Source: Tausonia pullulans
Lineage: Eukaryota; Basidiomycota; Tremellomycetes; Cystofilobasidiales; Mrakiaceae
DNA: 64,000 nt
Assembly: GCA_951802195.1 (NCBI GenBank)
Contig: OX637635.1
Span: forward strand, 496,001 to 560,000
Direction of reading: 5' to 3'
Part shown: positions 45,584-57,100 of the stretch, piece by piece
Position numbering within the stretch: position 1 is the stretch's first letter
Layout: each line of letters opens with the position of its first letter
The notes under the pieces: model-generated
Databases searched by the model: none
Seen by the model: the letters and a program-made list of their open reading frames with translations, nothing else
What the model was told of the DNA's origin: nothing
Translations under genes and position numbers: made by a program

Positions 45584-47616
45584 ATGCTTCCCCTCTCCGC
45601 CCGCCGCCTCTCCCAGGCGCCCTCGCCCCTCCTCCGCCGGTCCGCCTCGGCCGTCACCCAGCTCTCGCCGACGATCCGCGTTGCCGCCGTCAACCCGGCT
45701 GGCTCGCTCACGACCTCCATCTCGGTCGTCCTCCAGGCGGGCTCGAGGTACGAGGCCAAGGCCGGTGTTGCCAACGTCCTCAAGAACCTCTCGTTCAAGG
45801 TGGGTTCGGTGTGCCGAGAAAGACGGGCGCGCGGCGTGGGATCGAGGAGCGAAGACGGAGACGGACGATGGCTCGAGCCCGCGTTCTCGAGGGCAGGGGG
45901 CGACAGGGATTGGGCGCGTCTGGGCGGGGGAGGGGGGGGAGGGAGGGAGGGTTCCTCTCAGCGCTAGTTGTGGAATCAAGGGGCTGTTCTCGCTCCGTCG
46001 TTCTTCTTTCGAAGGGCCCAGAGCGAGAGCGAGAGAGGAGTGGGAATAGTGTCCTTCGGACGGGTCGAGAACGCGCGCCGTCCGCACGTTGCCGGCCTTG
46101 CCGTCGCCTGCCTGCATGGGCGCGTACATCCCAGCTCGCTCGCTCGCTCGCATCTGGCTCGTCTTCATTCCAGGTAGGATGCGACCTGAAGAGCTGACGG
46201 TCGCCCTCCCTGCACATTTAGAGCAATGCTCACTACTCTGCCCTCGGAGCCGTCCGGACCGCCGAGCACATGGGTGCTGTCCTCTCCGCCTCGCTTTCCC
46301 GAGAGCACCTGACTCTCACTGCCGAGTGCCTTAAGGGCGACGAGTGAGTGTGCAGATCAGAGACGCGAGCTCCGGCGCGTCGTGTTTCCGGTTGCGCTGA
46401 CACTCACCCCGTCCGCTCTCTAGGCAGGCCGCCCTCCAGCTCCTCGCGTCCTCCCTCCGCCCGAAATTCATCCAGCACGAGCTCAACGAGCAGTCGATCA
46501 ACACTACCCTCCTCGAGTCCCAGCACGCCTCGCAGACGCCTCAGATCCAGGCCCTCGAGGCCCTCCACGCTGTTGCGTTCCGCCAGGGCCTCGGCAACTC
46601 GATCTTTGCCTCGGCCAACGAGCCCGTCGACCTCGCCGACATCAAGGCGTTCTGGTCCCAGGTGACGGCCGAGTCGCAGCCCGTAGGTGTCATTGGAACC
46701 GGTATCTCCCAGGAGGACCTCACCAACCTCGTCAAGCACGTCTTCCTCGAGGCCATCGAGTCTGAGCGTGCCTCCGCCTCCGCCTCGACCTCCTCCTCTG
46801 CCGCCTCCTCACCCAAGGCCAAGTACTTCGGCGGCGAGGAGCGTCTCTCGTTCGACCTCCACTCGCTCGGCCACGCCAAGCCCACCCTCACCTTCGCGTT
46901 CGGCACGACCGAGTCGCCCTCCTCCCCGGCTCTCGCCATCCTCCCTTACCTCCTTGCGCCCTCCCGCCCGACGCTCAAGTACTCTCCCGCTTCCTCTCCC
47001 CTCGGCGCCGCCGCCGAAGCTGCCTCGGGCCCGGGAACGTCCATCGAGGCGTTCGTTCAGCAGTACTCCGACGCCTCGCTCTTCTGCGTCGAGGTTCAGG
47101 CCGAGGGCTCCAAGCGGCTTGGGGACGCGACGGCCGCGGCCGTCTCGACGCTCAAGTCGTTCAAGGTCTCCGAGGAGCAGCTCAAGCGTGCTGTGGCTGT
47201 GGCCAAGACGGAGCTTGCTGTCAAGTGGGAGACCCCGGAGACGCTGAGGCAGGCGTTGGCGGTTCAGGTCTTTGGGAAGGAGGTGAAGGCGCTCGAGGAC
47301 GTCTTCAAGGGTTACGACGCGCTCACCGTCGAGTCGGTTCAGAAGGTGCGCCTTTCAAAATCTAAATCTCTCTTTCTCTCTCTCTTTCCTTTCCCTTCAA
47401 ACTATGTCCATAGTTTCTGACGCATTTCTCATCCGCTTTCCTCCTCAGGCCCTCGCTGAGCTCCTCAAGAGCAAGCCGTCGGTCGCCTCGGTCGCTCGGC
47501 TGAGCCAGATGGCTTACGCTGTGCGCCCCTTCTCTTTCTCCTTCTTTCCTCCCCTCGCCCTCCTCTCTCTTTTGGCTGACATCGTGTCGTTCCCGCAGGA
47601 CGAGCTCGGCCTCTAA
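45584..47616 (+). CDS. QCR2: Ubiquinol-cytochrome c reductase core protein 2
   Basis: Core subunit of respiratory complex III, mitochondrial inner membrane. The Arg/Ser-rich presequence MLPLSARRLSQAPSPLLRRS is followed by VAAVNPAGSLTTSISVVLQAG. A long intron (45799-46221) follows, then SNAHYSALGAVRTAEHMGA. The third exon block includes QALEALHAVAFRQGLGNSIF (about 46540-46610). The second M16-like half runs LSFDLHSLGHAKPTLTFAFG, then SIEAFVQQYSDASLFCVEVQ (about 47042-47100) and ALAELLKSKPSVASVARLSQ, ending DELGL. The M16 fold lacks the HxxEH zinc motif, as expected for a structural core protein. Introns are near 45799, 46344, 47346 and 47520. The last exon encodes only five residues. Confidence 0.92.
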
Positions 47617-47763
47617 GCGGAGGAGTTGGGAAGGGAAAGGAAGCGCTCTCATCAACAAGAGTCGTGTGGAAGGGACAGGCTGCTGCTGCAAGGACGAGGG
47701 GCCGCATGTCGTTAGATGACATGGTGACCTTCTGGGTTCGGGACTGATCGCTGCTAAGAGAGG

Positions 47764-47794
<31 letters not shown>

Positions 47795-49118
47795 CGAGAG
47801 AGCATGGTGACTCAAGATGTACGACCGGGGCGAAACTTGCTAGCGATCCAGAGATGGCCCGGAGGCTGCGTGTGCGGGGAGGAAGCCATCTCGACTTCTC
47901 TCTCATGGGAACGACGCCGATGGCGGGCATCCTTCTCTCGTCCTGGGCCCCAGAGATCGTGCGAAAAGAGTGCGCCAAAGAGCGACGAGAGAGGGCCATG
48001 CAGACGGACGGACGGACGGACGCCAGGGGAACCCCACCGAGAACGCCTGTCGGCGGTTCCTCGCGGTGTCCTCTGAGAATGATGGGGGATTCCTCACAGG
48101 CAGTGACCCTCGCTCGGCTTGGGTCGAACTACCGAGATCTCAACCAGAGCAGGAGGTTGCGACAAGCACGCTCTGGAGGACCTTGACAACCGCAAATGAC
48201 TTAAAGAGTCAGGAAGACCTCGCTTCACCTTGACCTGCCTCATCGCCGAATAGAGCGATAGGCTGAGGTGAGTCGTCATGCTGCTGTGGTGCGACAGCTG
48301 ATCGTTCCGATGGCTGGCAGGGACCGCAATGAGGTCGCAGACCGCAGTGAGGTGGAAGATGCCTGCTTTGCTATTTCTTGTTTGCATTTTTGCTGGGGCG
48401 GGGGAAAGACTCGCTCCCACCCCTTGACGCTCTGAACGTTTACGACTGTGAGGAGTAGGAAGAAGATGAGCGAGAGAGAAACGTAGGAGCTCACCTTCTG
48501 TTGAAGACCGGCACTAAGTACGACAAGAGTGCGATGAATGTTAGGCGAGGGCGAGGCAAGAGGGCGGGGCGTCGTTCCGCTTCCAGGTTCTCCCTCCACT
48601 ACTCAAACTCGCCACGCATGTCCGTCTATCTCTCCCCCCAAGGGCCCTTCCAGCTTCTCAGATGGCGAGTATAACTACCAAGGATATAAGACAAGGCGAG
48701 AAATCTCCCTGGTCTTTAGTCAGGTGGCGACATGTAGTGGTGCTTCGAGCGACCTTGTCAGCGGTTGGGTAGCTCTATCCTCGTAGCCAGCCACCATTGC
48801 CACTCAAGGCTTCGTCCGCTGTTGCGACGATTCTACCCCTGCGTGCGGCCCACCGTCATGAACAAACATGATGCCGAGGCTCCCTCGTCGAACAGCACAC
48901 ACAGCACATTCCTGTTTCAGAAAAGGTCTGTCGATCGCAAGGTCGCAAGATCGCAGCGATCCCAACGTGCTTCACAAGGGAAAAGAGTCGGAGGAGGCAA
49001 AGCTGTGCAGTTCTCGACTTCCAGAGCAAGGAGACGAGCAAAGATTTGGAACCAAGACATCATGAAATTCATTAACTAATCAAATGTGGGGTGTCCCAGG
49101 TTGGAAGGCCTCGCTAGC
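47617..49118. other. Intergenic, convergent 3' flanks
   Basis: 1.5 kb between the QCR2 and Grg1-like stops, long for this locus. It contains a GA repeat (47764-47788) and a GACG repeat near 48004-48020. Small open frames show no domain. An undetected small or RNA gene is possible but I cannot support one. Confidence 0.4.
47764..47788 (+). repeat. (GA)n microsatellite
   Basis: About twelve uninterrupted GA units in the QCR2 3' flank. Confidence 0.9.
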
Positions 49119-49506
49119 TTAGATGAGCTGCTTGTGGCCCTCGGCCTTGGTGTCGTGCTTCTGCTCGGAGGCCTTGTCTCCAAGGGCGTCCTTGCCGGCG
49201 GTGAGGCGGGAGCCGATGGAGGCATCGGAGTCCTTAGCGACCTGCTTGTTGGCCTCTGTGGAATGGAGAGAGAGAAAAAAAGGTCGGAGGAGCGATCAGC
49301 GATGCCTCACGAGCGGCCAGGTACGTGATGGAAAGCGCACCCTTGGAGGTGGTGGAGGCAGCACCCTGGACGGTCTCGGCGACGTAGTTGGCGGCGTTCT
49401 AATATGAGCGAGTTCATTGAAAGGAGAGACGATGGTCAGACACATCTGAGGACCGGAAGGAAGACACACGAAGGACAGAAGGCGGGCTAACCTTGACAGA
49501 CTCCAT
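49119..49506 (-). CDS. Glucose-repressible/clock-controlled small protein (Grg1/CCG-1 family)
   Basis: Small hydrophilic, stress- and starvation-induced protein found across fungi. Assembled from three coding exons: MESVK (15 nt, 49492-49506), then NAANYVAETVQGAASTTSK (ending near 49342), then EANKQVAKDSDASIGSRLTA with GKDALGDKASEQKHDTKAEG and HKQLI, stop at 49119-49121. About 69 residues, matching the family length and its repeated SKEANKQ/KASEQKHD signatures. It is too small and spliced to appear as one open frame. It has a 1.4-kb upstream region before the next gene, consistent with a strongly regulated promoter; that regulation is known for the family, not seen here. Molecular function is unknown. 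Confidence 0.88.
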
Positions 49507-50971
49507 TGTGATTGAGTGAGGTGAAGGAAGGGGTGGTTGGGTTGTTGGGAGTGGGAGGGGTAGAAGGGTAAGAGAGATGTGGTTGATGGAGAGGACGGAA
49601 GACGCCATCTACCCCCCGTCTTTATAGCCGAGGACGAGCGAGTGATGACGACGCCGAAACGAGCTCCAGACGCCGGGATGGATCATCCGGGCAGATTGGG
49701 CCCCGCCTGGCGTGGGCAGATGAAGCCAGGGGCAAGCGCGTCATCAGCGCGTCACATTTCTGTCCCTCACAACACAACCCCTCCTTCGCAACTCGACCCC
49801 TCCTTCAGACCGCCTCCATCTAGCAGCTTCTCGCGCTGTGACGTTCGTCGAGGGAAAGGGTCTTCTTCTTTCGTTCGGGGGACAAGATGGGGACAGACTG
49901 CGGCCGAGCAAACGTCATACAGGCGAGGGGTGGGCGGATCGTCAATACCGCGGCATGTGCGACTACTGGGACCTGTCGGAAGACCTCAGCCTGTGACAAC
50001 GAGTGAAGAGGATGAGCCGGCGATGCCGTCGGGCTCAGGCTGAGAATCACATGCAACCAAGGTGAGACGTGAGCTGCCGGGGGACGAGACGCGGTAAGCT
50101 GTCAAGGGGGACCGACCAGGTGGATTGGGCGGCAACTCGATCCGCAAGAGGATAGCGTGCAAGCAAAGCCGACCAGCGATGTGCAGAAGCACTCAGTGGA
50201 CAAGCGCGCGAGAATGTATCTGAGCGGCTGGGCTGGACAGCATGCCTTGGGGCTGGTCGCACCAAGATACATCAGACGTAGCTCTCGAGCCATGTTTCCA
50301 AGAGTCACACCAGCAGGACGAAACGCACCTCTCATGAGCGATGAGAGTAAGAGCGCTCACAAGCAGAACGCAGAAAACAGTGATGCGGCCGCATACTGTG
50401 CGAGAACTTGCCTGGGCAAGACTGAAAGAGCTAGAGAGGGAAGGAACATATGGACGTCCCATTTAGAAGGCCGAGAAGGGTGAGGGCCTGGTGGTGATGA
50501 GCACATGCTGTCGGATCTCGCGGGATCATCATCGGTGGATCGCCATTCTGGCTCTGACGATGCCGAGGGGGAAATCCGCGGTTTGAGCAGGAACTCTTTG
50601 TTGTTGTTCGATGGAAATGCTGTTCTTCATGATTCGTGGGTGGTGGTTGTCTGAGAGGTTCCGCTCGCGAAGTCGTCTTCCTTGATTCTGCGCGCTTCGA
50701 AGGATCCAGGCACTTGCTGCGCTTTTCCTCTTTGCAGCTCTTGTCTCCCTGCGCCTTCTTCCTGATGAGGCGATCATCTCTCGCAGTGCTAGTCTTCCAG
50801 AGGATAGAAGACCGGCGGGATCTGCTCTGGCTCCAGGAGGATGGAGACCGTTGACAGCTGGTCTTCAGAGCCACTCTCACATCCTTAGTCCGCATCCACG
50901 GTGAGCGCCAGATCTAGCATACACATCCCCGCCTCGAAGCGTACACCCTCCTCCGCCCCCTCTTGCCCTAG
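49507..50971. promoter_or_regulatory. Long upstream region of the Grg1-like gene
   Basis: 1.46 kb between the STEEP1 stop and the Grg1-like ATG. No conserved exon was recognised. It probably contains the regulatory region of the Grg1-like gene; no specific site was identified. Confidence 0.4.
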
Positions 50972-51990
50972 CTATGAGCTCGCCGAGACCTCCGCCTGAC
51001 CCCCATCGCCGATCGCCGCCCCCTCAACGAGTGCGCGAACCTCTTCCTCGCCCTCCCAAGCGCTCAGCGGGATCGTCCCTTGGCTCTCCGTCATGCCGCC
51101 CCACTATTATTGTTGTTATGAGTATTAATGTCCCGCGGAATGATATGTCAGCGAGCAAGACAGATGCCGGTTCAAAAGAGAGACGGTCAACGCACGAAGA
51201 GATACACGAACGGCCCGGCCTTGACGTCGCCTTTCTCGGACTGGTACCCGATTGGTGTGGCGCATCGCGGGCAGAGGAGCATGTGCCGAGGCTCGATGAG
51301 GTCGTCTCCCCTGCTCGTGGAGGCAAGGAGGGAAGAGGCAGGGCAGAGAAGCAAGTGAGCGACGTCGGTCGTCGTCAGTCGAGCGCGCCGCCGTTGATCA
51401 ACTTGGTACGGAGAGAACATACCGTGTTACAAACACCTTGGCTCCAGGGACGGAAGACAACTTGAATACCCGGGCAGGGTGGTTCGCCGTCAGCTTGGTG
51501 TGAAGGACGATCGACTCGTCAAGCCTGTGAAAGCAAGACATGCGAGACGCGTCGAGGCGAGGCGAGCGGGGAGGGGACCGAACAAGCGGGTCTTCAGCGC
51601 ACCGATAGAAAGTGAGGTCTGAGGATGGAGAGGGACCCACGGTCGTCGAGGGAGAAGCTCAAGGGCCTTGTCGATGACGAGCTGGAACGCGTCCAAGGCG
51701 ACGAGCGGGCAAGCAGGTAGAGAGGCCAAGCAAGACGAAGACAGGACGGGTCGGGAGTCTCAGACGGGCGTCGCCTTCTCGAGGCACATCAGGGAGACGT
51801 ACCAGAAACTCTCCGCAGAGGCAGAAGTACGTCTTGAGCTCCGCCTGCTGGGACGCCGTGGCAGGTGCTGTTCAGAGAGTTGGGACCTCAGCATGGAGAC
51901 GCGCGAGAAACGACAAGCGCGGTAGGGTAAGGCTTTGGACATACCATCGTTCGACGACGAGATGGCGGCGCGGGAAATGACCTTGGGCAT
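50972..51990 (-). CDS. STEEP1-family protein (CXorf56/UPF0428-like)
   Basis: Conserved eukaryotic protein; in animals STEEP1 promotes ER exit of STING, but the fungal role is unknown. The start MPKVISRAAISSSND matches the family's MPKVVSRS start. An intron is followed by QAELKTYFCLCGEFL (CxCG, about 51795-51840), then LVIDKALELLPRRPLDESIV with a splice in the middle, and HTKLTANHPARVFKLSS. A zinc-binding pair CPRCATPIGYQSEKGD (about 51220-51270) follows, then VKAGPFVYLF. The final exon, after a 98-nt intron, reads WGGMTESQGTIPLSAWEGEE, ending VSASS with stop at 50972. The CxC...CxxC pattern is complete. At about 150 residues it is shorter than human STEEP1, lacking the C-terminal coiled coil. 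Confidence 0.8.
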
Positions 51991-52162
51991 GCTGAAGAGG
52001 GAGCCGAAGGAAGAAGGAGCAGGTGATCGTCGTGGTGGTTGAGAAACAGGTAGCTCGGCGAAGAGCGCACTTCAAACGAACTAGAGAAGCACCAACGCGA
52101 ATCGCCCTCAACCGTCACCTTCGCAACTCGACCATCTCGACGACAGACCCATTCGCAGCACC

Positions 52163-54058
52163 ATGAGCCACCTCGACGATGGTTCAGAGCTTTGGGCGGA
52201 CGACGTCCCATGTAGGCCCCGTCTTCCTCCGTACTCAGCCAGACATTGACTACCTCGTCCGCTCCTGACGCGTGCACACACTTACACTTCGCCTCCTGCT
52301 GGGCCCTCTCGTGAACGACAGACGACCAGATCTACGAACCAGTTAGGCTCTCTTTGTCTTCGTCTATACCTGATGCCCTCTCTGACACCGAATGTCGGCC
52401 CTCGTCTCGCTTCTCGATGCGCGTAGGAATCCAGCGCCGCCGACACCCACGGGGAGGCGCGCAAGCGACCACGCGTGTCGTCCTCTGGCGAGATTGACGC
52501 CGCAGACTACATCAACGCTGTCCAAGCGGCAGATGAGATCGAAGAGACGCTCATATCGGAGAGGGAGGCTGAGCTGCAGCGGCTGCTGAAGGGCAAGGAG
52601 CATGAGTGTGATGAACTCAGGGTGAATAGCCTGTTTATCCTAGGTGTGACCTTCATCAAGGATGTGCGGCGATAGGGGGAATGGGTAGCCTCTGGGAGAG
52701 ATAGACTGTGGTCCCGTTTCAAGGGTTTGGCGGAAGGGCAGGTCATGCAGAAGCGGAATGGAAAGGTTGCAGGATGACCCTCGGATCCGGCCGGGCGAGA
52801 CGTCTGGTCGTCGCATCGCTCCGTCTCTCGAGGCAGACAGTCGACCCTCTTTTGACCGGCACACAGTCTATTTTCGCCCTTCTCTTGCCTGAATGCTGAC
52901 ACTCTGTATCCAGGCTGTACTCCTCGTCCTTCCACGAGCAAAATCCCACGCTCCATTCCCCGTCTCTTCCTCCCTCCCAAGTAGCTCCTCCCTCAAGCCT
53001 CTCCCAGCACTAAAACGATCCGCCTCCTCAGACCCACCCAAGATCCCGCCAGCGCTTGCCCCTATCCTCGCCGACCTTCACACACGTACGAGCGCCCTCA
53101 CGACGGAGAACGCGCTCCTCCGGTCGCTCCTCCACAAGAAGCCGACGCAGGAGGGCGCTGACGCCGACGACGACGAGCTCGACGGTGTCGACCTCGAGGC
53201 GGTTGTCCGCAGACTGAGGGAAGTTTTGAGTGAGAACGAGGAGCTTGGCATCGCGCTCGATCGATTGAAGGCGACGGGAGGAGGGACGAACAAGGAGAAG
53301 GAGTTGAGACGCGCGCTGGAGGGTCAGTCTCTGCTTCCTTTTTCTCTCTCAGATCAACGCGCACACACGGCACCTCCATTACCCTGTTCTCTTGGACATG
53401 GTGACGCTTGTCGTTCCTCCTTTCCATCTTATCCCATCCTATCCCATCTTGCTTGCACTGCCACCCTTGTTATCTCTATAGACCATCAACCCGGCATCTT
53501 CGGTTTTCGCCTCTTATCTCCTGTCATCTGACTGTCATCACACCCTGCTTCACTTATATCCGTGTTCCTCCACACTCTTTTCCGAATCCTCTCAAGAGAG
53601 CCACCAAGCCATCCGCGCCCTTGAGTACGTCCTCTCCCAACGCTTGCTACTTCTCCCCTTTCCTCATCTCACTGACGTTGCATTTTCGACTCTTCAGCGC
53701 CGATCTCGCCTCCTCTCATTCGACCATCACCACGCTCACCACCCAACTCAAGGCGTACCAGGCCCACTTCGGCGCACTTCCGTCTGCTGCCTCGTCGGCA
53801 TCGGACCGACAGCCTTCAGCAGCTGCGGCTCCACCCAGGGGACCCAAAGGGGCTGCTTCCTCAGGCCCAGGCGAGCATGACCGGGAGAGGGCGAGGGATA
53901 GGGATCGGGACTGGGATCGAGGAGATCGAGATAGGGATAGGGATCGGGACAGAGACCGGCCGAGGGGGGAGCGAGAGTGGGGTCGGGACAGAGAGAGGGA
54001 CAGGGAGCGGGATCGAGATCGTGGCGGTGACAGGAAGAGGCGGTATGCCCCGCCCTGA
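52163..54058 (+). CDS. Coiled-coil nuclear protein with C-terminal Arg-Asp repeats, family not recognised
   Basis: MSHLDDGSELWADDVPH is followed by an intron, then ESSAADTHGEARKRPRVSSS with an NLS-like ARKRPR. A coiled coil comes next (AADEIEETLISEREAELQRL, then LKGKEHECDELR). After an intron at 52622-52915 come a Ser/Pro linker and a second coiled coil (EAVVRRLREVLSENEELGIA, then LDRLK). Two more introns lead to ADLASSHSTITTLTTQLKAY. The C-terminus is about 60 residues of alternating RD/RE (53880-54050), ending GGDRKRRYAPP. RD/RE dipeptides are typical of pre-mRNA processing proteins, so a nuclear RNA-related role is an inference. I do not recognise an orthologue. It converges on UBA1 with 80 bp between stops. 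Confidence 0.68.
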
Positions 54059-54138
54059 TTGATCTATGCTGGAAATCTCTGCCATGACAATCAATCTGCT
54101 AGCTAAGAACAAAGCATCTACTCCGACGAAGGCCGCAA

Positions 54139-57100
54139 TTAGATATGGACGACGACGAAAGGCACCTCGACGTCCTCGTCGTCTTCGTCCGTGACCATGA
54201 CCTCGACGAGGAGGTTCTTCATCCAAGGGGGGATCGGCTTCTTGGAGACGTTCTCAACAAGCTCGGACATGCGCATGTTGAGGCGCTCGGCACTCTGCGA
54301 GGAAAGAGTGTCCGTTCGTTAAAGAGTGACAACGAAAGGGGACGAGCAGACAGGTGGCCACCCACCTTTTTGGCAGCCGTGAAGCTTGACCAAAGCATCG
54401 AGACACCCTGAGAAACCATCGAGACCTCGAGTTTGTGCTGCGTCTTGAAGAAGTCGACGACCTCGCGGAGCGTCGGGTTGCCCTTAAGCTCGAATCGGTC
54501 CCAGAGTGTCCACTCGACCTCGCCGTACTGAAGGCAAGAAAGACGCACGAGTCAGTCCTCGTGAAGAGACGGGTATATGACGTATCAGGCGACATACCTT
54601 CTGCTTGGCGGCAGCAATGGGCTCGGAGAAACCGAAGAAGGGAAGCGCGAGGTTCACGAAGCCATTCTTGTACTCCTCCAGCTTGTCCTTGCCGTCGATG
54701 ATCTTGTAGAGTTCGAGGCAAACGAGACCCGTTGCGAGCGCAGTCGTCGTCGCGATGGCCGGGATGATCTTGCCGGCGATCTGCTTCGTCTTGTGTCGGT
54801 CGGCCGGGGCGATGCCGTAGTTGAGCGCCCGGAGGTTGGAGGCCGCGGTAATGAAGTCGATGTGGAAATTAGAGTCGTCGTCCTTCTCAAAATCGACCGG
54901 GTGAAGCCGGTAGCCGGCGAACGACGAGGGAGGCGGAAGCGACTCGGCGATCTTCGCACCGTCGCTCACTGAGACGAAGGGAACGGGTTAGCAGCCGGAA
55001 GGCAAGGTGAGGGGCGACGACAACGACACCGACTCACTCTCCTCGTCCTCGTCGTTGTTGACGGGCTCCGAGTCGAGGACCTGGACCTTGACTCCCTGCT
55101 TAGGCTTAAAGTCGGGGACCTCGATCGTCGAGAGGACCTTCTTGAAAACTGCCGGGTCCGACTCGCCCTTGAGGCCATAATTGAACGCGTGCAGGTTAGC
55201 CGCGGCGATAATGTACTCGAGATGGGTCGTCTCGTCAGGGTTGAAGACGAGAGGGTCCGGGGCACGCTTGGGGCCCGACCAGAAGAGAGCGCCGGTGCTC
55301 GTGACCTGGGAGGAAGGTAAAGCATTTTTTTTTGTCAACGAGACGCAGGAGGACCGAGGTCTCGAACAGCACGACGCACCGAGTCCTTGGGCATGCTGTA
55401 CAGAAGCTGCTTAATCTCGTTGGCGTAGTCATGCTCGAACTTGAAGCGAGCCCATTTGATGCATTCCTCGAACGTAATCGGCTTCTCGGTGACGAGGTAC
55501 TCCTGGATATGGAGCAACTGCTCATTCTGCTGGCCGCCGTGCTTTAGAGTTGTCTCGACAAAGTTGGGCTGCGTGAGGTACAGGTTGACGTTTGTCGGCG
55601 GGTCGACGAAAAGAGCGTTGAGACGCTCGCGAGACCACTGAAAGGAAGAGAGGTGGGTAGAAATCAGCGTTGAAGATCCGTCCGAAAATAAAAAGGAAAT
55701 ATGGTCTGCGACTCACCTCAATTGTGTGCTCAATGGCGTTCGGGAAGGACTTGAGCGTGCACATCGGGATGCTCTTCTCGGGCGGGTCCTGGCTCGACGA
55801 ATATGACTCAGTGAGATGCGGAATGACGACCTGGGTGTTGGCCTTGGTGCCGAGGGTCCCAGACTCGAGGAGGGGCTTCTGGTAGAAGACGCAGCGGCGG
55901 TCCATGTACTGGCGAGCAATGACGTTGTCAAGCGCATTGGTGACACCATCGATGGCAGCAAAGAAGTCGTCACCGAAAATGTCTTTATTTATTAGAGGCG
56001 AGGCAAGGTCAGTCAATATGCGAGCAGCCACCTATGGCCAGGCCGGGCGCTCACTCACTCTCAGTGTCGGCCCCCACGCGATCCTGGTGCGTCTCAACCT
56101 TGCCAGCGAGATCCGGGTTCATCTCCGTGACGGCGCGACCCGCGGCCTCCGCTTTGAACTTGCCAAGATCGCGAGGCCGGAAGAGAAACTGCCTGTTAAG
56201 GTTCGACTTCTCGATCGTGTCGAGGTCCGTGACGTATATCTTGCCCTTCTCCCCCGTCGCGAGACCCATCATCGCCCAGTTTTTGAGCATCTCGCACCCG
56301 ATCGCGCCGGATCCGACCAAGAACTGCCGGTGGTTCGCAATCTTGGCCTGGAATGTCTGACCAAAGACAGCGATCTGGCCATCGTACCGCGAGCCCTGGG
56401 GGGCGCAGTCGGCCTCAGAGGGGAGCTCACGTGGAAGCGACTCGAGCGAGTCAAAGTATAGGTGTTGGACCATCGGGTGGAACTTAGCCGAGCAGGCCTT
56501 GAGAACCTCCTGGGCGACGAACCCTCCGAGGACGGCGTTGATCGGCGAGAGGTCACCCGTAGCCTGAAAGGCGAGCTCAGTGAGAATCTTCTCGTCAAGA
56601 TTCTCCACCTTGTCTGCTCCCGGGATGGCCTTGGCGATTTTGACAAACTCAGTGGCATCCTCGACGTTGCGCGGCCGAGGGAATCGAGAGTGCGTCGAGC
56701 GGAAGACGGAGAGCGCCTGGTAACCGACGTGGAGCGTCGCAGGGCGATCCCACTTGGCAAAGTCCGTAATGAAGAGCTCGGGCTCCTTGATCGATTCGGC
56801 AAGCGCTTTCTGGTGGAGAGCAAACCAAATTAAGTCAGGCGCGTCTGCCCGAACCAGCAAAAGCAACCCCAGCGCGAGGATAAGAGACACTCACGAATTG
56901 GATGATCTTGGGCTGCTTGACCTGAGTGAAGATTCCGCCGCTCTTATATGTGCCGAGACCGGTGGTGTCTCCAATGGAGAAGGTGTAGGGGCCTTAGGGA
57001 GCAGGGACAGAGGTCAGAGTCAGCCACGCCCTCACACTCATCCTATACGCGTCGGACGCACCCTTGACCGAGACCTTCCTCGGCTCGCATCCATTGAGCT

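Noticed and set aside
45584-47616. QCR2 as a second active M16 protease
   Set aside because: The zinc motif HxxEH is absent and the sequence fits complex III core protein 2.
48094-48599. Small open frame with a hydrophobic segment in the QCR2-Grg1 spacer
   Set aside because: Begins at a non-ATG codon, the hydrophobic part is a pyrimidine tract resembling an intron, and no family match is evident.
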